NCBI RefSeq assembly: GCF_028993575.1
Contig: NZ_CP118615.1
Span: 558,001-622,000 of the forward strand
Direction: 5' to 3'
Length of the DNA: 64,000 bases
Source: Micromonospora cathayae
GTDB taxonomy: Bacteria > Actinomycetota > Actinomycetes > Mycobacteriales > Micromonosporaceae
Shown: piece after piece, positions 54,006 through 63,839 of the stretch
Layout: each line of letters opens with the position of its first letter
Position numbering within the stretch: position 1 is the stretch's first letter
Notes under the pieces: generated by a model
Seen by the model: only the letters and a program-made list of their open reading frames with translations
What the model was told of the DNA's origin: nothing
The model's database searches: none
Made by a program: the position numbers and the translations under genes

Positions 54006-54602
54006 TCAGGTGGTCAAGGGGTGCGGCGCTCGGCCGGGGGGGCGTACCGGCGGTGCGGTGAGCGACTCGACCGGTCGCGGCGCGGCGCCCGGCGGGAGGG
54101 AATCGACCGGGGAGGCCAGCGGGTCCGGGCGGGACACCCCGCCGATGCCCGACTGCTCGGCGGCGATCTTCTCCTGGAGGCGGAGGATGCCGTGCAGCAG
54201 CGCCTCCGGCCGGGGCGGGCAGCCGGGCACGTACACGTCGACCGGGATGAGTTGGTCCACGCCCTTGGTCACCGAGTACGAGTCCCAGTACGGGCCGCCG
54301 CAGTTGGAGCAGGCCCCGAAGGAGATCACGTACTTGGGCTCGGGCATCTGGTCGTAGAGCCGCTTGATCGCCGGGGCCATCTTGTCGGTGACGGTGCCCG
54401 AGACCACCATCAGGTCGGCCTGGCGGGGGCCGTGCGCGAACGGGATCACGCCCAGCCGGATGAAGTCGTGCCGGCCCATGCTGGTGGCGATGAACTCGAT
54501 CGCGCAGCAGGCCAGCCCGAAGTTGAAGACCCAGAGCGAGTAGCGGCGGCCCCAGTTGAGCACGAACCGGATCGGCTCGCCGAGCACTCCCGGCAACTGC
54601 AC
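54006..54602 (-). CDS. nuoB: NADH-quinone oxidoreductase subunit B (N2 cluster)
   Basis: 198 residues from GTG at 54602 ([18 protein letters not shown]), behind GGGAGGAGG; the longer ATG frame has no NuoB similarity. All four cysteines of the N2 4Fe-4S cluster are there ([26 protein letters not shown]), so it is expected to be functional. A 45-residue Pro-rich tail is added. It is 4.8 kb upstream of nuoC, with six unrelated genes between; nuoA does not precede it. Confidence 0.95.
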   Translation of the reverse strand: MQLPGVLGEPIRFVLNWGRRYSLWVFNFGLACCAIEFIATSMGRHDFIRLGVIPFAHGPRQADLMVVSGTVTDKMAPAIKRLYDQMPEPKYVISFGACSNCGGPYWDSYSVTKGVDQLIPVDVYVPGCPPRPEALLHGILRLQEKIAAEQSGIGGVSRPDPLASPVDSLPPGAAPRPVESLTAPPVRPPGRAPHPLTT

Positions 54603-54733
54603 CCCGGCCTCCTCCCGTGTCCCCGAACCGACAGTCAACCACAGTGGTACCGGGGCCGACCGGTGCAACCGGACCGGCGGCCGGTACGTGTCACCAGCGT
54701 CGCCCAGCGCGGCGACCGTGACGGGGAGGAACA

Positions 54734-55294
54734 GTGACGGTGACCACGGATCCGAGGCTCGATGAGCCCCCGCCCGGCCATCCCGGAGCCCGACCGGGCC
54801 ACCCGGAGCAGCCGGTGACCTTCGACGAGCTGTACCACGCGCACTTCCGGTCGCTGACCGTGCAGCTCACCGCGTACTGCGGGGACCTGTCCCAGGCCCA
54901 GGACATGGTGCAGGAGGCGTTCTACCGGGCGTTCGCCCGCTGGTCGACGGTCTCCCGGTACGACGATCCGGTGGCCTGGGTACGACGGGTCGCCTGGAAC
55001 CTCGCGACCAGCCGGTGGCGGCGGCTGCGGACCGCCCAGTCGTTCCTGCGCCGGCAGCGCGAGGAACACGTACCCGGTCCCGGTCCGGACCGGGTGGCGT
55101 TGCAGGCGGCGCTGGCGCTGCTGCCGCCCAACCAGCGACGCGCGGTGGTGCTGCACTACCTCGCCGATCTCTCTGTCGCCCAGATCGCCGAGCAGGAACA
55201 GGTACCGGAGGGGACGGTCAAGTCCTGGCTGCACCGGGGGCGGGCGACGCTGGCGACCCACCTGATCCCGAACGGGGTGAACGACCATGCCTGA
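54734..55294 (+). CDS. ECF sigma factor (SigE/ECF-type)
   Basis: 186 residues. Sigma region 2 is [41 protein letters not shown]; region 4 is [50 protein letters not shown] start at 54734 after GGGGAGGAACA. Belongs to the actinobacterial SigE-like ECF group. The following gene overlaps by 8 bases and probably encodes its membrane partner/anti-sigma. Confidence 0.93.
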   Translation: MTVTTDPRLDEPPPGHPGARPGHPEQPVTFDELYHAHFRSLTVQLTAYCGDLSQAQDMVQEAFYRAFARWSTVSRYDDPVAWVRRVAWNLATSRWRRLRTAQSFLRRQREEHVPGPGPDRVALQAALALLPPNQRRAVVLHYLADLSVAQIAEQEQVPEGTVKSWLHRGRATLATHLIPNGVNDHA

Positions 55295-56513
55295 ACCCGA
55301 CGACGCACGGCTCGGCGCGGAGTTCGAGGCGTACCGCGCCCGGATCCTCGCCTCGGTCGACCCGGCCGGACCGGTCGACGTCCGACGCACCGTCCGGCGG
55401 CGGCACCAGCGCCGGGTGGCGACGGTCGCGGCCGTCACGGTGGCCGCGGTGGCCCTGCCGATCGCCGGCTTCGCGGCCCTGGCCCGCCACGACGACCCGC
55501 CCCCGACACCCGGGCAGACCACGCCCGCCCCCCTCCCGACCACCCCGCCGACCAGCGCCGTTCCCGACCCCACCCGCACCCCGAGCAGCAGCCCCACCGG
55601 CCCGGACGGGCTGATCACCCGGGCCCAACTGCTCGCCACCCGGCTCGACCTGCCGGACTGGGAGCCCGGTCCGGCCTGCCCGGCCGAGAGTGTCCGGCTG
55701 GCCGGCGACGACGACACGCCCGGCACGGTCTTCCTGGCCGGTCTCGACCACGGTGACGTGGACCGCGACGGGGTGGTCGAGACGGTGGTCCGGTTGCAGT
55801 GCGTCCGACCGTACGGCGGGCTGGGCCAGGTGGTGGCGCTCGAACGGAACGCCCAGGGCGGGATCGTCGTGCTGGCCCGGGTGATGCACACCGACGTGGA
55901 CACCCCGGAGGTGCTGGACGCCGTCGAGGTGCGGGACGACGGCACGGTCCGGGTGCGGATCACCGACCGGCTGCCGGGCGCGCCCGGACCACGGCAGACC
56001 CTGTGGCGGACCTACCGGTGGACCGGTGACGGGTTCGTGCACAGCGGCGGGCCGACGGGCTGGCCGGTGGCCCCCGGCGCGTCCGGTACGCCCACCGGTA
56101 CGGCACCGCCGGGCCGTCCGCCGCTCACGGTGACCGCCACCGACCTGGTGTACGAACCGGCGGCCGACGTCGGCGGCTACCGGGGCACCAGCACCGTCAC
56201 CGTGGTGAACACCAGCTCACGGACGATCCAGCATCCGATGGTGACCTTCCCTACCAGCGAGACCGACCATCCGGTGCACGCGGAGTGGACCGACTGCCCC
56301 ACCGGGGTGGGCCGACCCGACCGCCTCACCTGCGTCACCCGGCCGATGGCCCCGGGCGAGAAGCGCCGGATCGTCTTTCCGTTCTCGAGCACCGACGCCG
56401 GCCCGGCCCGCAAGGTGGTCGTCCTGGTCCAGGAGGGCACCGGCGACGAGGACGCCACCCCGGTGTCCGGTTCCTCGATCCGGACCACCTTCACCGCCTC
56501 CTTCGCCGACTGA
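55287..56513 (+). CDS. Membrane-anchored exported protein coupled to the ECF sigma (putative anti-sigma/sensor)
   Basis: 408 residues. A short cytoplasmic N-terminus (EFEAYRARILASVDPAGPVDVRRTVRRRHQRR) precedes one transmembrane helix (VATVAAVTVAAVALPIAGFAAL), a Pro/Thr-rich linker (about 75-110) and an extracellular part with VEI-type beta sequence and a C-terminal Ig-like domain (STVTVVNTSSRTIQHPMVTF). It lacks a zinc-anti-sigma HxxxCxxC. The overlap with the sigma gene implies coupling. Anti-sigma function is inferred from position only. Confidence 0.72.
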   Translation: MPEPDDARLGAEFEAYRARILASVDPAGPVDVRRTVRRRHQRRVATVAAVTVAAVALPIAGFAALARHDDPPPTPGQTTPAPLPTTPPTSAVPDPTRTPSSSPTGPDGLITRAQLLATRLDLPDWEPGPACPAESVRLAGDDDTPGTVFLAGLDHGDVDRDGVVETVVRLQCVRPYGGLGQVVALERNAQGGIVVLARVMHTDVDTPEVLDAVEVRDDGTVRVRITDRLPGAPGPRQTLWRTYRWTGDGFVHSGGPTGWPVAPGASGTPTGTAPPGRPPLTVTATDLVYEPAADVGGYRGTSTVTVVNTSSRTIQHPMVTFPTSETDHPVHAEWTDCPTGVGRPDRLTCVTRPMAPGEKRRIVFPFSSTDAGPARKVVVLVQEGTGDEDATPVSGSSIRTTFTASFAD

Positions 56514-56537
56514 GGTACCCCGGGGGACGGAGGAGCG

Positions 56538-58073
56538 TCAGTACACCGGGCGCTGGAGCAGGCTGACGAACTCGACCAGCAGGCGTTCCCGCAGCGCCGG
56601 CGGTGCGGCGTTGAGCAGCGTGTTCACCGGGGCCATCCGGTCGGGCAGGCCGGCGGCACCGCCCAGCCCGAGGCCGGCGGCGAGCCCGGCGACCAGCTCC
56701 GGGGTGAGCGCCTCCGGGGGCAGCGACGCCGCCATCGCCAGCAGCTCGTCCGGCAGCCGGACCGGCCCGGCGGCGCGGGCCGCCGCCACCGCGTCGGCCA
56801 GGTCCGGGCCGAACTCGTCGACCTTCGGGGCGACCGCGGCGGTGACCGTCAGGTGCACGCTGGCCGGCAGGTCGGCGTACGCCATCTGGGGTTGGGTGTG
56901 CCAGCCCCGGGCGGTCAGCTCGTCCACCAGCACGAACAGGTCGAGCCCGGGGTCGGTGGTGGTGAGGCAGACCACCGTCGACTCCGGTTCGGCCAGCAGC
57001 CGCAGCCCCTCGACGCCGCGTACCGCGTCGGCAAGCCGCCGGACCGCCGTCAGGGTACGGTCGGCCAGCTCCAGGTAGCCGGCGTCGCCGAGGTGCCGCA
57101 GGGTGGCGTACGCGGCGGCGATCGGCCCGCCCGAGCGGGTGGACGAGATCACCGGGTTGATCATCGTGTACCCGGGCCAGTCGGCGAAGGCGAAGTACTG
57201 CGGGGCGCGCAGTGTCGGGTCCCGGTGCAGCAGCACCGACACGCCCTTCGGGGCGTACGCGTACTTGTGCAGGTCCACCGAGATCGAGGTGACCCCGGGC
57301 ACGGAGAGGTCGAACCGGGGCACCGGCAACCCGAGCCGGCGCAGGTACGGCAGGGTCCAGCCACCGAAGCAGGCGTCCACGTGGCAGCGCACCCCGGCCC
57401 GCGCGGCCACCGCCGCGATGCCCTCGACCGGGTCCACCACCCCGTGCGCGTACGACGGCGCGGAGCAGACCACCAGCACCGTCTCCGGGCGGATCGCGGC
57501 GGCCACGTCGGCGACCTCCGGACGCAGCGTGGCCGGGTCGACGGGTACCGGGTCGAGCGCCACCCGCAGGTAGTGCGCCGCCTTGGCGAACGCGGCGTGC
57601 GCGCTGACCGGCACCACGATCCGGGGTTCGACGAGGTCCGGGCGGGCGTCCCGGGCGGCCTTCACGGCCAGGATCAGCGACTCGGTGCCACCGCTGGTGA
57701 CGCTGCCGACCACGTCGGGCGCGCCGGTGCCCGGCCCGCCGCCGAGCAGCTTCGCCGCCGCCCCGACCAGCGCGTTCTCCATCGCCAGCAGGGACGGGAA
57801 CGCGGTCGGGTCGAGCCCGTTGACGTGCGCGCTCGCCGCGTGGGCCGCGGTGGTCAGCTCATCCAGGCCGGGCACCGCCGGGTCGTAGACGTAGGCGAAC
57901 AGGCGTCCGCCGTGGGTGGGGCGGTCGGCGGCCCGCAGGGCCGCGATCTCGGCGAGCACCCGGTCGGCGGGTACGCCCTGCGCCGGCAGCGCCGGAGGCG
58001 GCCCACCCGCGCCGGGCGTACCCGGATCGTCGCTCGCCTGGTCGGTGCCGGACGCTGCGGCCTGGTCGGTCAT
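56538..58073 (-). CDS. PLP-dependent lyase/decarboxylase, sphingosine-1-phosphate-lyase-like
   Basis: 511 residues of fold type I. ADRPTHGGRLFAYVYD, SVTSGGTESLILAVKAARD, CHVDACFGGWTLPYL (PLP-ring Asp) and SISVDLHKYAYAPKG with the Schiff-base Lys. Closest by motif to sphingosine-1-phosphate lyases and glutamate-decarboxylase-like enzymes. Its ATG overlaps the stop of the MFS gene (ATGA), so transport and cleavage of a phospho-base or amino compound may be linked. Start ATG at 58073. Confidence 0.88.
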   Translation of the reverse strand: MTDQAAASGTDQASDDPGTPGAGGPPPALPAQGVPADRVLAEIAALRAADRPTHGGRLFAYVYDPAVPGLDELTTAAHAASAHVNGLDPTAFPSLLAMENALVGAAAKLLGGGPGTGAPDVVGSVTSGGTESLILAVKAARDARPDLVEPRIVVPVSAHAAFAKAAHYLRVALDPVPVDPATLRPEVADVAAAIRPETVLVVCSAPSYAHGVVDPVEGIAAVAARAGVRCHVDACFGGWTLPYLRRLGLPVPRFDLSVPGVTSISVDLHKYAYAPKGVSVLLHRDPTLRAPQYFAFADWPGYTMINPVISSTRSGGPIAAAYATLRHLGDAGYLELADRTLTAVRRLADAVRGVEGLRLLAEPESTVVCLTTTDPGLDLFVLVDELTARGWHTQPQMAYADLPASVHLTVTAAVAPKVDEFGPDLADAVAAARAAGPVRLPDELLAMAASLPPEALTPELVAGLAAGLGLGGAAGLPDRMAPVNTLLNAAPPALRERLLVEFVSLLQRPVY

Positions 58074-59605
58074 CGGCTCGTGGGGCCCTTCTGTGCGGGG
58101 TCGGCGGTCCCGGCCGAGGCCGGCTGGACGGCGGCGGCCCGCCCGGCAGCGGAGCCAGGCTGCGCGCCGGCAGCGGTACCGGCCGGCGTGCTCGCGGCAG
58201 CGGTACCGGCCGGCGTGCTCGCGGCAGCGGTACCGGCCGGCGTGCTCGCGGCGGCGGTACCGGCCGGTGTGACGGCGGCGGCGAGGCGGTCGGCGGTCAG
58301 GTCGTACCGGCGCAGCAGCAGCACGACCGGGCCGACCAGCAGCGCGGGCAGCACGGTGAAGCCGAGCAGCACACCGAGCCGGGCGGTGTCGGACTGCGCC
58401 GCCGCCGAACCGGTCGTCGAGGAGGCGTACCCGGTGAGCTGGAGGACCAGGCCGTAGATGCCCGGACCGAGGGCCAGCCCGAAGGTCTCGCCGGCCGTCC
58501 ACACCCCGGTGAACACGCCGGCCTGCCGGCGTCCGGTCCGCGCGGTGTCCCAGGCGATGCAGTCCGGCAGCATGGCCAGCGCGAAGACCTGCTGCCCGGC
58601 GTACCCGCAGCCGATCACCGCGACCAGCAGGTACACCCCGACGGCCGGCAGGACCGGCGCGGCGACCAGGGCCGCCGCGCCGACCGCGAAGATCACCGAG
58701 GCGGCGACCAGCCCGGCGCGCTTGCCCGACCGGCGGCCCACCCGGGTCCAGACCGGCATGACCAGCAGCGCGGGGCCGACGAAGCAGGCGAACAGCACGG
58801 TCGGACCGGTCCGTGGGTCGGCCAGGATGTGCTCGGCGAAGTAGTTGACCCCGGCCAGCACGGTGGCCACCCCGGCCGACTGCACCACGAAACAGACCAG
58901 CAGCGCCCGGAACGGCCGGTTGCGGGCGGCGACGGCGAGCTGCGCGCGCAGGCTCGGCTCGCTCTCCCCCACCTCGCCGGCCGGCGCGGTCCGGGTGCCG
59001 AGGAACGCGCCGAGCGTGCCGACCACGATCAGGCCGGCGACGAAGAGGCCCATCCAGCGGTGCCCGGCCAGCCCGTCGCCGCCCACCGTCACCACCAGCG
59101 GCGCGACCGCCCCGGCGACCAGGATGGCCACCGCCAGTACGGCGATCCGCCAGCTCATCAGCCGGGTCCGCTCGGTGTAGTCGCCGGTCAGCTCGGCCGG
59201 CATCGCCACGTACGGCACCTGGAAGAACGCGAACGCGGTCGCGGTGGCCAGGAAGGCGAACGCCACGTACGCCCCGGCGGCCGGCCCGGCCCCGAACGGC
59301 GCGGCGAAGATCGCGGCGAACAGCACCGCCAGGGCGAGCCCACCGAAGAGGAGGTACGGCCGGCGGGCACCCCAGCGGGACCTGGTCCGGTCGGAGATCC
59401 GCCCGGCGACCGGGTTGACCAGCACGTCCCATGCTTTCGGCAGGAGCACCAGCAGGGCGGCCACGCCCGCCGCCACGCCCAGCGTGTCGGTCAGGTACGG
59501 CAGCAGCAGCAGCCCCGGCACCGTGCCGAACGCCCCGGTGACCAGCGAACCCAGGGCGTAGCCGAGGTGCACCCGACGGGGCAGCTCAGCCGGCGGCGCG
59601 TTCAT
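58070..59605 (-). CDS. GPH/MelB-like MFS transporter with repetitive C-terminal tail
   Basis: 511 residues, twelve helices, of the glycoside-pentoside-hexuronide type (AWDVLVNPVAGRISDRTRSRWGARRPYLLFGG, FFQVPYVAMPAELTGDYTERTRLM, YAGQQVFALAMLPDCIAWD). The C-terminal tail contains TPAGTAAAS repeated in tandem (27-base DNA units). It is translationally coupled to the PLP lyase gene. The substrate is not deducible, but that pairing suggests the transported compound feeds the lyase. Confidence 0.88.
   Translation of the reverse strand: MNAPPAELPRRVHLGYALGSLVTGAFGTVPGLLLLPYLTDTLGVAAGVAALLVLLPKAWDVLVNPVAGRISDRTRSRWGARRPYLLFGGLALAVLFAAIFAAPFGAGPAAGAYVAFAFLATATAFAFFQVPYVAMPAELTGDYTERTRLMSWRIAVLAVAILVAGAVAPLVVTVGGDGLAGHRWMGLFVAGLIVVGTLGAFLGTRTAPAGEVGESEPSLRAQLAVAARNRPFRALLVCFVVQSAGVATVLAGVNYFAEHILADPRTGPTVLFACFVGPALLVMPVWTRVGRRSGKRAGLVAASVIFAVGAAALVAAPVLPAVGVYLLVAVIGCGYAGQQVFALAMLPDCIAWDTARTGRRQAGVFTGVWTAGETFGLALGPGIYGLVLQLTGYASSTTGSAAAQSDTARLGVLLGFTVLPALLVGPVVLLLRRYDLTADRLAAAVTPAGTAAASTPAGTAAASTPAGTAAASTPAGTAAGAQPGSAAGRAAAVQPASAGTADPAQKGPTSR
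58170..58271. repeat. 27-base tandem repeat inside the MFS gene
   Basis: Units at 58170-58196, 58197-58223 and 58224-58250 are identical or nearly so, followed by a partial fourth unit. Encodes repeated TPAGTAAAS; a likely site of copy-number variation. Confidence 0.9.
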
Positions 59606-59698
59606 GGAGCCGAATGCTACTCATGTCAGGGGTGGGGAAGGGACCCCTGCGCCCCGCCTTCCGGGCCGGGCGGGCCGATCGCCGCCCGAGCCTCCGGG

Positions 59699-60025
59699 TC
59701 ACCTGGTCCGGTCGTCCCCCGGTGGGGACCAGTTCGCGGCGGCAATGTCGACCTTGTCGCCCCGCAACGGGGTGCCCTCGGCGCGCAGCCTGGCCCGGGC
59801 CTCCCGCTCGTGGCCGGGTGGCAGGCGGCCGGCCGCGTTGACCACCCGGTGCCACGGCACCCCGCCACCGTGCCGCGCCATGATCGATCCGACCAGTCGG
59901 GGGGAGGCCCGACCGGAGCGCTCGGCCAGCGCGTCGGCGACCGCCCCGTACGACATCACCCGCCCCGGCGGAATCCGCTCGACCAGCGCGAGCACCGCCT
60001 CCACGTACTCGTCGGGAGTCACCAC
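59699..60025 (-). CDS. Alkyltransferase-like protein (ATL)
   Basis: 108 residues of the MGMT DNA-binding domain: RIPPGRVMSYGAVADALAERSG and MARHGGGVPWHRVVNAAGRLP. The alkyl-acceptor PCHR of true O6-alkylguanine transferases is PWHR here, which defines ATL proteins: they flip and bind O6-alkylguanine and hand the lesion to nucleotide-excision repair instead of dealkylating it. Length and motif are normal for the group. Monocistronic and divergent from proB. Confidence 0.93.
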   Translation of the reverse strand: MVTPDEYVEAVLALVERIPPGRVMSYGAVADALAERSGRASPRLVGSIMARHGGGVPWHRVVNAAGRLPPGHEREARARLRAEGTPLRGDKVDIAAANWSPPGDDRTR

Positions 60026-60106
60026 ACGTACCCGTCAGGAGTCACGAGCAGCCACGATATGGGAACGGCGGCGGGTGCCGGGGAGCCGACCGAGCAGAAT
60101 GGGCGG

Positions 60107-61216
60107 GTGCGCGAAGCGGTAACGACAGCCCGGCGGGTCGTGGTGAAGATCGGCTCCTCCTCGTTGACCACCCCGACGGGTGGCCTGGACGACGACCGGG
60201 TCACCGCGCTGGTCGACGCGCTCGCCGCGTTGACCGCGCAGGGCCGTGAGGTGGTGCTGGTCTCGTCCGGGGCGATCGCCGCCGGTCTCGCCCCGCTCGG
60301 TCTGCCCCGCCGGCCGCGCGACCTGGCCACCCAGCAGGCCGCCGCGAGCGTCGGGCAGGGCCTGCTGATCGGCCGGTACGCCGCCGCCTTCGCCCGGCAC
60401 GGCCGGACCGTCGGGCAGGTGCTGCTCACCGTGGACGACGTGACCCGGCGGGCGCACTACCGCAACGCGTACCGGACCCTGCGCAAGCTGCTCGACCTGC
60501 GGGCGGTGCCGATCGTCAACGAGAACGACACGGTCGCCACCGAGGAGATCCGGTTCGGTGACAACGACCGGCTGGCCGCGCTGGTGGCCGCGCTGGTCCA
60601 CGCCGACCTGCTGATCCTGCTCTCCGACGTCGACGCGCTGTGGACCGGTGACCCGGCCAGCCCGGCGTCCACCCGGATCGCCGAGGTGCACGGCGAGGCC
60701 GACCTCAGCGGGGTCGAGATCGGTGGCGCGGGCCGGGCCGGGGTGGGCACCGGCGGCATGGTGACCAAGGTCGAGGCGGCCCGGATCGCCACCGGCTTCG
60801 GCATCCCGGTGGTGCTGACCGCCGCGCCGCTGGCCGCCGCCGCGCTGTCCGGCGAGCCGGTGGGCACGCTCTTCCATCCGGTACGCCAGCGGCCCACCGC
60901 GCGGCTGTTCTGGCTGGCCCACGCCACCTCGCCCCGGGGCCGGCTGCACCTGGACCCGGGCGCGGTGCAGGCGGTGGTGGGCCGCCGCAAGTCGCTGCTG
61001 CCGGCCGGGATCACCGCCGTGGACGGCGCGTTCACCGCCGGTGACCCGGTCGACCTGGTGGACGTCTCCGGCGCGCCGGTGGCCCGGGGGCTGGTCAACT
61101 ACGACGCGGTGGAGCTGCCCGGTCTGCTCGGCCGGTCCACCACCGAACTCGCCGCGGCGCTCGGCCCGGCGTACGAACGTGAGGTCGTCCACCGCGACGA
61201 CCTGGTGCTGCTGTAG
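60107..61216 (+). CDS. proB: Glutamate 5-kinase
   Basis: 369 residues from GTG at 60107 (VREAVTTARRVVVKIGSSSLT). First step of proline synthesis: ATP-dependent phosphorylation of glutamate. The kinase domain has LVSSGAIAAGLAPLG, VPIVNENDTVATEEIRFGDND and TGGMVTKVEAARIA. A C-terminal PUA domain (residues about 285-365) is present. Fifteen bases before proA and cotranscribed with it. Confidence 0.96.
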   Translation: MREAVTTARRVVVKIGSSSLTTPTGGLDDDRVTALVDALAALTAQGREVVLVSSGAIAAGLAPLGLPRRPRDLATQQAAASVGQGLLIGRYAAAFARHGRTVGQVLLTVDDVTRRAHYRNAYRTLRKLLDLRAVPIVNENDTVATEEIRFGDNDRLAALVAALVHADLLILLSDVDALWTGDPASPASTRIAEVHGEADLSGVEIGGAGRAGVGTGGMVTKVEAARIATGFGIPVVLTAAPLAAAALSGEPVGTLFHPVRQRPTARLFWLAHATSPRGRLHLDPGAVQAVVGRRKSLLPAGITAVDGAFTAGDPVDLVDVSGAPVARGLVNYDAVELPGLLGRSTTELAAALGPAYEREVVHRDDLVLL

Positions 61217-61231
61217 TCACCCGGAGGAGAG

Positions 61232-62476
61232 ATGAGCGTTTCGGAGCAGGCACGACGGGCGCGGGAGGCGGCGGGCGCGTTGGCCGTGGCGACGCGTACC
61301 GCCAAGGACGCCGCCCTGCACGCGATGGCCGACGCGCTGGTGGCGCGTACGCCGGAGATCCTGACCGCGAACGCCGCGGACCTGGCGGCCGGCGCCGAGG
61401 CCGGGCTGAGCGCGGCGATCCTGGACCGGTTGAAGCTGGACGCGGGCCGGGTGGCCGGGATCGCCGACGCGCTGCGGCAGATGGCCGCGCTGCCCGACCC
61501 GGTGGGTGAGGTGGTCCGGGGTTCGACCCTGCCGAACGGGCTGGAGCTGCGGCAGATCCGGGTGCCGTTCGGGGTGGTCGGGATCATCTACGAGGCCCGC
61601 CCCAACGTGACCGTGGACGCGGCCGGGATCTGCCTCAAGTCCGGCAACGCGGCGCTGCTGCGCGGCTCGTCGTCAGCGGCCCGGTCGAACGCGGCGCTGG
61701 TCGCGGTGCTGCGGGACGCGGTCGCCGACGCCGGGCTGCCGGCGGACGCGGTACAGCTGCTCGATGCCAGCTCCCGGGACTCGGTCAAGGAGCTGATGCG
61801 GGCCCGGGGCCTGGTCGACGTGCTGATCCCCCGGGGTGGGGCGTCGTTGATCCGGACGGTGGTCGAGGAGTCGACGGTGCCGGTGATCGAGACCGGGGTG
61901 GGCAACTGCCACGTGTACGTGGACGCCGCCGCCGACCTGGCCAAGGCGGTGGCGATCACCCTGAACGCCAAGACCCAGCGGCTGTCGACCTGCAACACGG
62001 CCGAGTCGCTGCTGGTGCACGCGGACGTGGCGGACGCGTTCCTGCCGGCGGTGCTGGCGGCGTTCGCCGGGGCCGGGGTGACCGTGCACGGTGACGCCCG
62101 GGTGGCCGGGTACTCGGACGCGGTGGTCGCGGCGACCGACGAGGACTTCGCCACCGAGTACCTGTCGGCGGACATCTCGGTCGCCGTGGTCGACTCGCTG
62201 GACGCGGCGGTGGCGCACATCCGCCGGTACGGCAGCGGCCACACCGAGGCGATCGTGACGGACTCGCAGGCGGCGGCCCGGGAGTTCGTGGCCCGGGTGG
62301 ACGCGGCGGCGGTGATGGTGAACGCGTCGACCCGGTTCACCGACGGCGGGGAGTTCGGCTTCGGCGCGGAGATCGGCATCTCCACCCAGAAGCTGCACGC
62401 CCGGGGTCCGATGGGGCTGCCCGAGCTGACCAGCACGAAGTACGTGGTGACCGGGGACGGTCACCTGCGCACCTGA
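61232..62476 (+). CDS. proA: Gamma-glutamyl phosphate reductase
   Basis: 414 residues; NADPH-dependent reduction of gamma-glutamyl phosphate, second step of proline synthesis. Family segments: [19 protein letters not shown], the catalytic Cys in [12 protein letters not shown], and [25 protein letters not shown] at 61232 behind GGAGGAG. A terminator-like hairpin follows at 62609. Confidence 0.96.
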   Translation: MSVSEQARRAREAAGALAVATRTAKDAALHAMADALVARTPEILTANAADLAAGAEAGLSAAILDRLKLDAGRVAGIADALRQMAALPDPVGEVVRGSTLPNGLELRQIRVPFGVVGIIYEARPNVTVDAAGICLKSGNAALLRGSSSAARSNAALVAVLRDAVADAGLPADAVQLLDASSRDSVKELMRARGLVDVLIPRGGASLIRTVVEESTVPVIETGVGNCHVYVDAAADLAKAVAITLNAKTQRLSTCNTAESLLVHADVADAFLPAVLAAFAGAGVTVHGDARVAGYSDAVVAATDEDFATEYLSADISVAVVDSLDAAVAHIRRYGSGHTEAIVTDSQAAAREFVARVDAAAVMVNASTRFTDGGEFGFGAEIGISTQKLHARGPMGLPELTSTKYVVTGDGHLRT

Positions 62477-62608
62477 CGCGAGCCCGGCGGGCCGGGCGGG
62501 TCGACCGGCCGGGTCGACCAGCCGGTTGACCACCCGGACGCGCCCACGGGGTGACCTCCGGGGCGGGCCAACCGTTCGGTGGATGACCGGCGGACGTAAC
62601 GTGGAGGG

Positions 62609-62632
62609 CAGGCTGGCCGAAAAGCCAGCCTG
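62609..62632 (+). terminator. Terminator after proBA
   Basis: CAGGCTGGC-cgaaaa-GCCAGCCTG, perfect 9-bp stem, 130 bases past proA and about 65 before the next start. Confidence 0.75.
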
Positions 62633-62697
62633 ACACGCTGGCGCAGCGTATCGGATTCCTGACATCCCGTGACGCCAGAAGATGATCATATTTACCC

Positions 62698-63714
62698 ATG
62701 ATCACCCCAACGCCCCTCATGCAACTCGTGACCGGTTACTGGTCATTCAAGACCCTCGCCGCCGCGGTCGAACTCGACCTGTTCGGCCGGCTCGCCGACG
62801 GCCGGGTGATCACCCGGGAGGAGGCTGAGAAGGAGTTCGGCCTGCCCGAACGACCGGCCGACCTGCTGCTCTCCGCCTGCGCGTCACTCGGCCTGCTGGA
62901 GAAGGACGGCCCGGGATACCGCAACAGCGAACTCTCCGAGCAGTTCCTCGTCCCGGGCCGGCCGCACTACTTCGGTGGGCAGGTGCGCTACTGCGACGAA
63001 CGCACCTACCTGCCGTACCACCGGCTCGGCGAGGCGCTGCGCACCGACAAGCCGCTGACCTGGGACCCGGACACCCAGGAGTCGCTGTTCACCACCGCCG
63101 ACCCGGTCATGCTGGCGATGTTCTGGGAGGCCATGTACTCGACCTCCGCCTTCACCGCCCGCGCCCTCGGCGAGGCGTACGACTTCGGTACGCACCGACG
63201 GCTGCTCGACGTCGGCGGCGGGGCCGGGGCCTTCCCGATCGAGTTGTGCCGGCGGTACCCGCACCTGCGGGCGACCGTCCTCGACCTGCCGCACGTCACC
63301 GGCAAGGCCCGGGAGAAGGCGACGGCGGCCGGGCTGGCCGACCGGATCGGCACCGCCGACGGGAACTTCCTCACCGACCCGGCCCTGCCCGGCGGGCACG
63401 ACGTGATCCTGCTGAGCATGATCCTGCACGACTGGTCCGAACCGCAGAACCGGACGATCCTCGCCAAGTGCTTCGACGCCCTGCCGTCCGGCGGTGCGAT
63501 CGTCATCAGCGAGCTGCTGCTCAACGACGAGCGGACCGGCCCACCGGCCGCCGCGCTGATGGGCATGACCATGCTGGTCGAGACCGAGGGCGGCCGGAAC
63601 TGGTCCGGGGCCGAGTACACCGCCTGGCTGACCGACGCCGGATTCACCGACGTCCGGACGATCGCCTTCGACGCGCCCGGCGCCAACGGCGCGGTGATCG
63701 CCCGCCGCCCCTGA
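62698..63714 (+). CDS. SAM-dependent O-methyltransferase (acetylserotonin/TcmN type)
   Basis: 338 residues. A winged-helix dimerisation domain (MQLVTGYWSFKTLAAAVELDLFGRLADG) and a Rossmann methyltransferase domain: RRLLDVGGGAGAFPIELC (SAM loop), LDLPHV, and SMILHDWSEPQNRTILAKC with the catalytic His-Asp. Such enzymes usually methylate hydroxyls in polyketide or phenazine pathways. No other biosynthetic gene is visible except the partial cyclase-repeat protein next door. The region before it (62640-62697) is AT-rich with a GATGATCATATTTACCC promoter-like stretch. Confidence 0.92.
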   Translation: MITPTPLMQLVTGYWSFKTLAAAVELDLFGRLADGRVITREEAEKEFGLPERPADLLLSACASLGLLEKDGPGYRNSELSEQFLVPGRPHYFGGQVRYCDERTYLPYHRLGEALRTDKPLTWDPDTQESLFTTADPVMLAMFWEAMYSTSAFTARALGEAYDFGTHRRLLDVGGGAGAFPIELCRRYPHLRATVLDLPHVTGKAREKATAAGLADRIGTADGNFLTDPALPGGHDVILLSMILHDWSEPQNRTILAKCFDALPSGGAIVISELLLNDERTGPPAAALMGMTMLVETEGGRNWSGAEYTAWLTDAGFTDVRTIAFDAPGANGAVIARRP

Positions 63715-63839
63715 CCGCCGACGGGGTGTGCGCCCACACCTGACCGCCGACCGGGCGGGGCAGCCGCTCACCCCCACCGCCGACCGGGCGGGGTGCGCGC
63801 CCGCACACCTGACCGCCGAGTGCGGTCGGGCGCGCCCGG
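63715..63839. repeat. Degenerate CGCCGACCGGGCGGGG repeats
   Basis: The convergent gap holds three to four imperfect copies of a CACCTGACCGCCGACCGGGC-like unit. No gene is seen. Confidence 0.6.
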
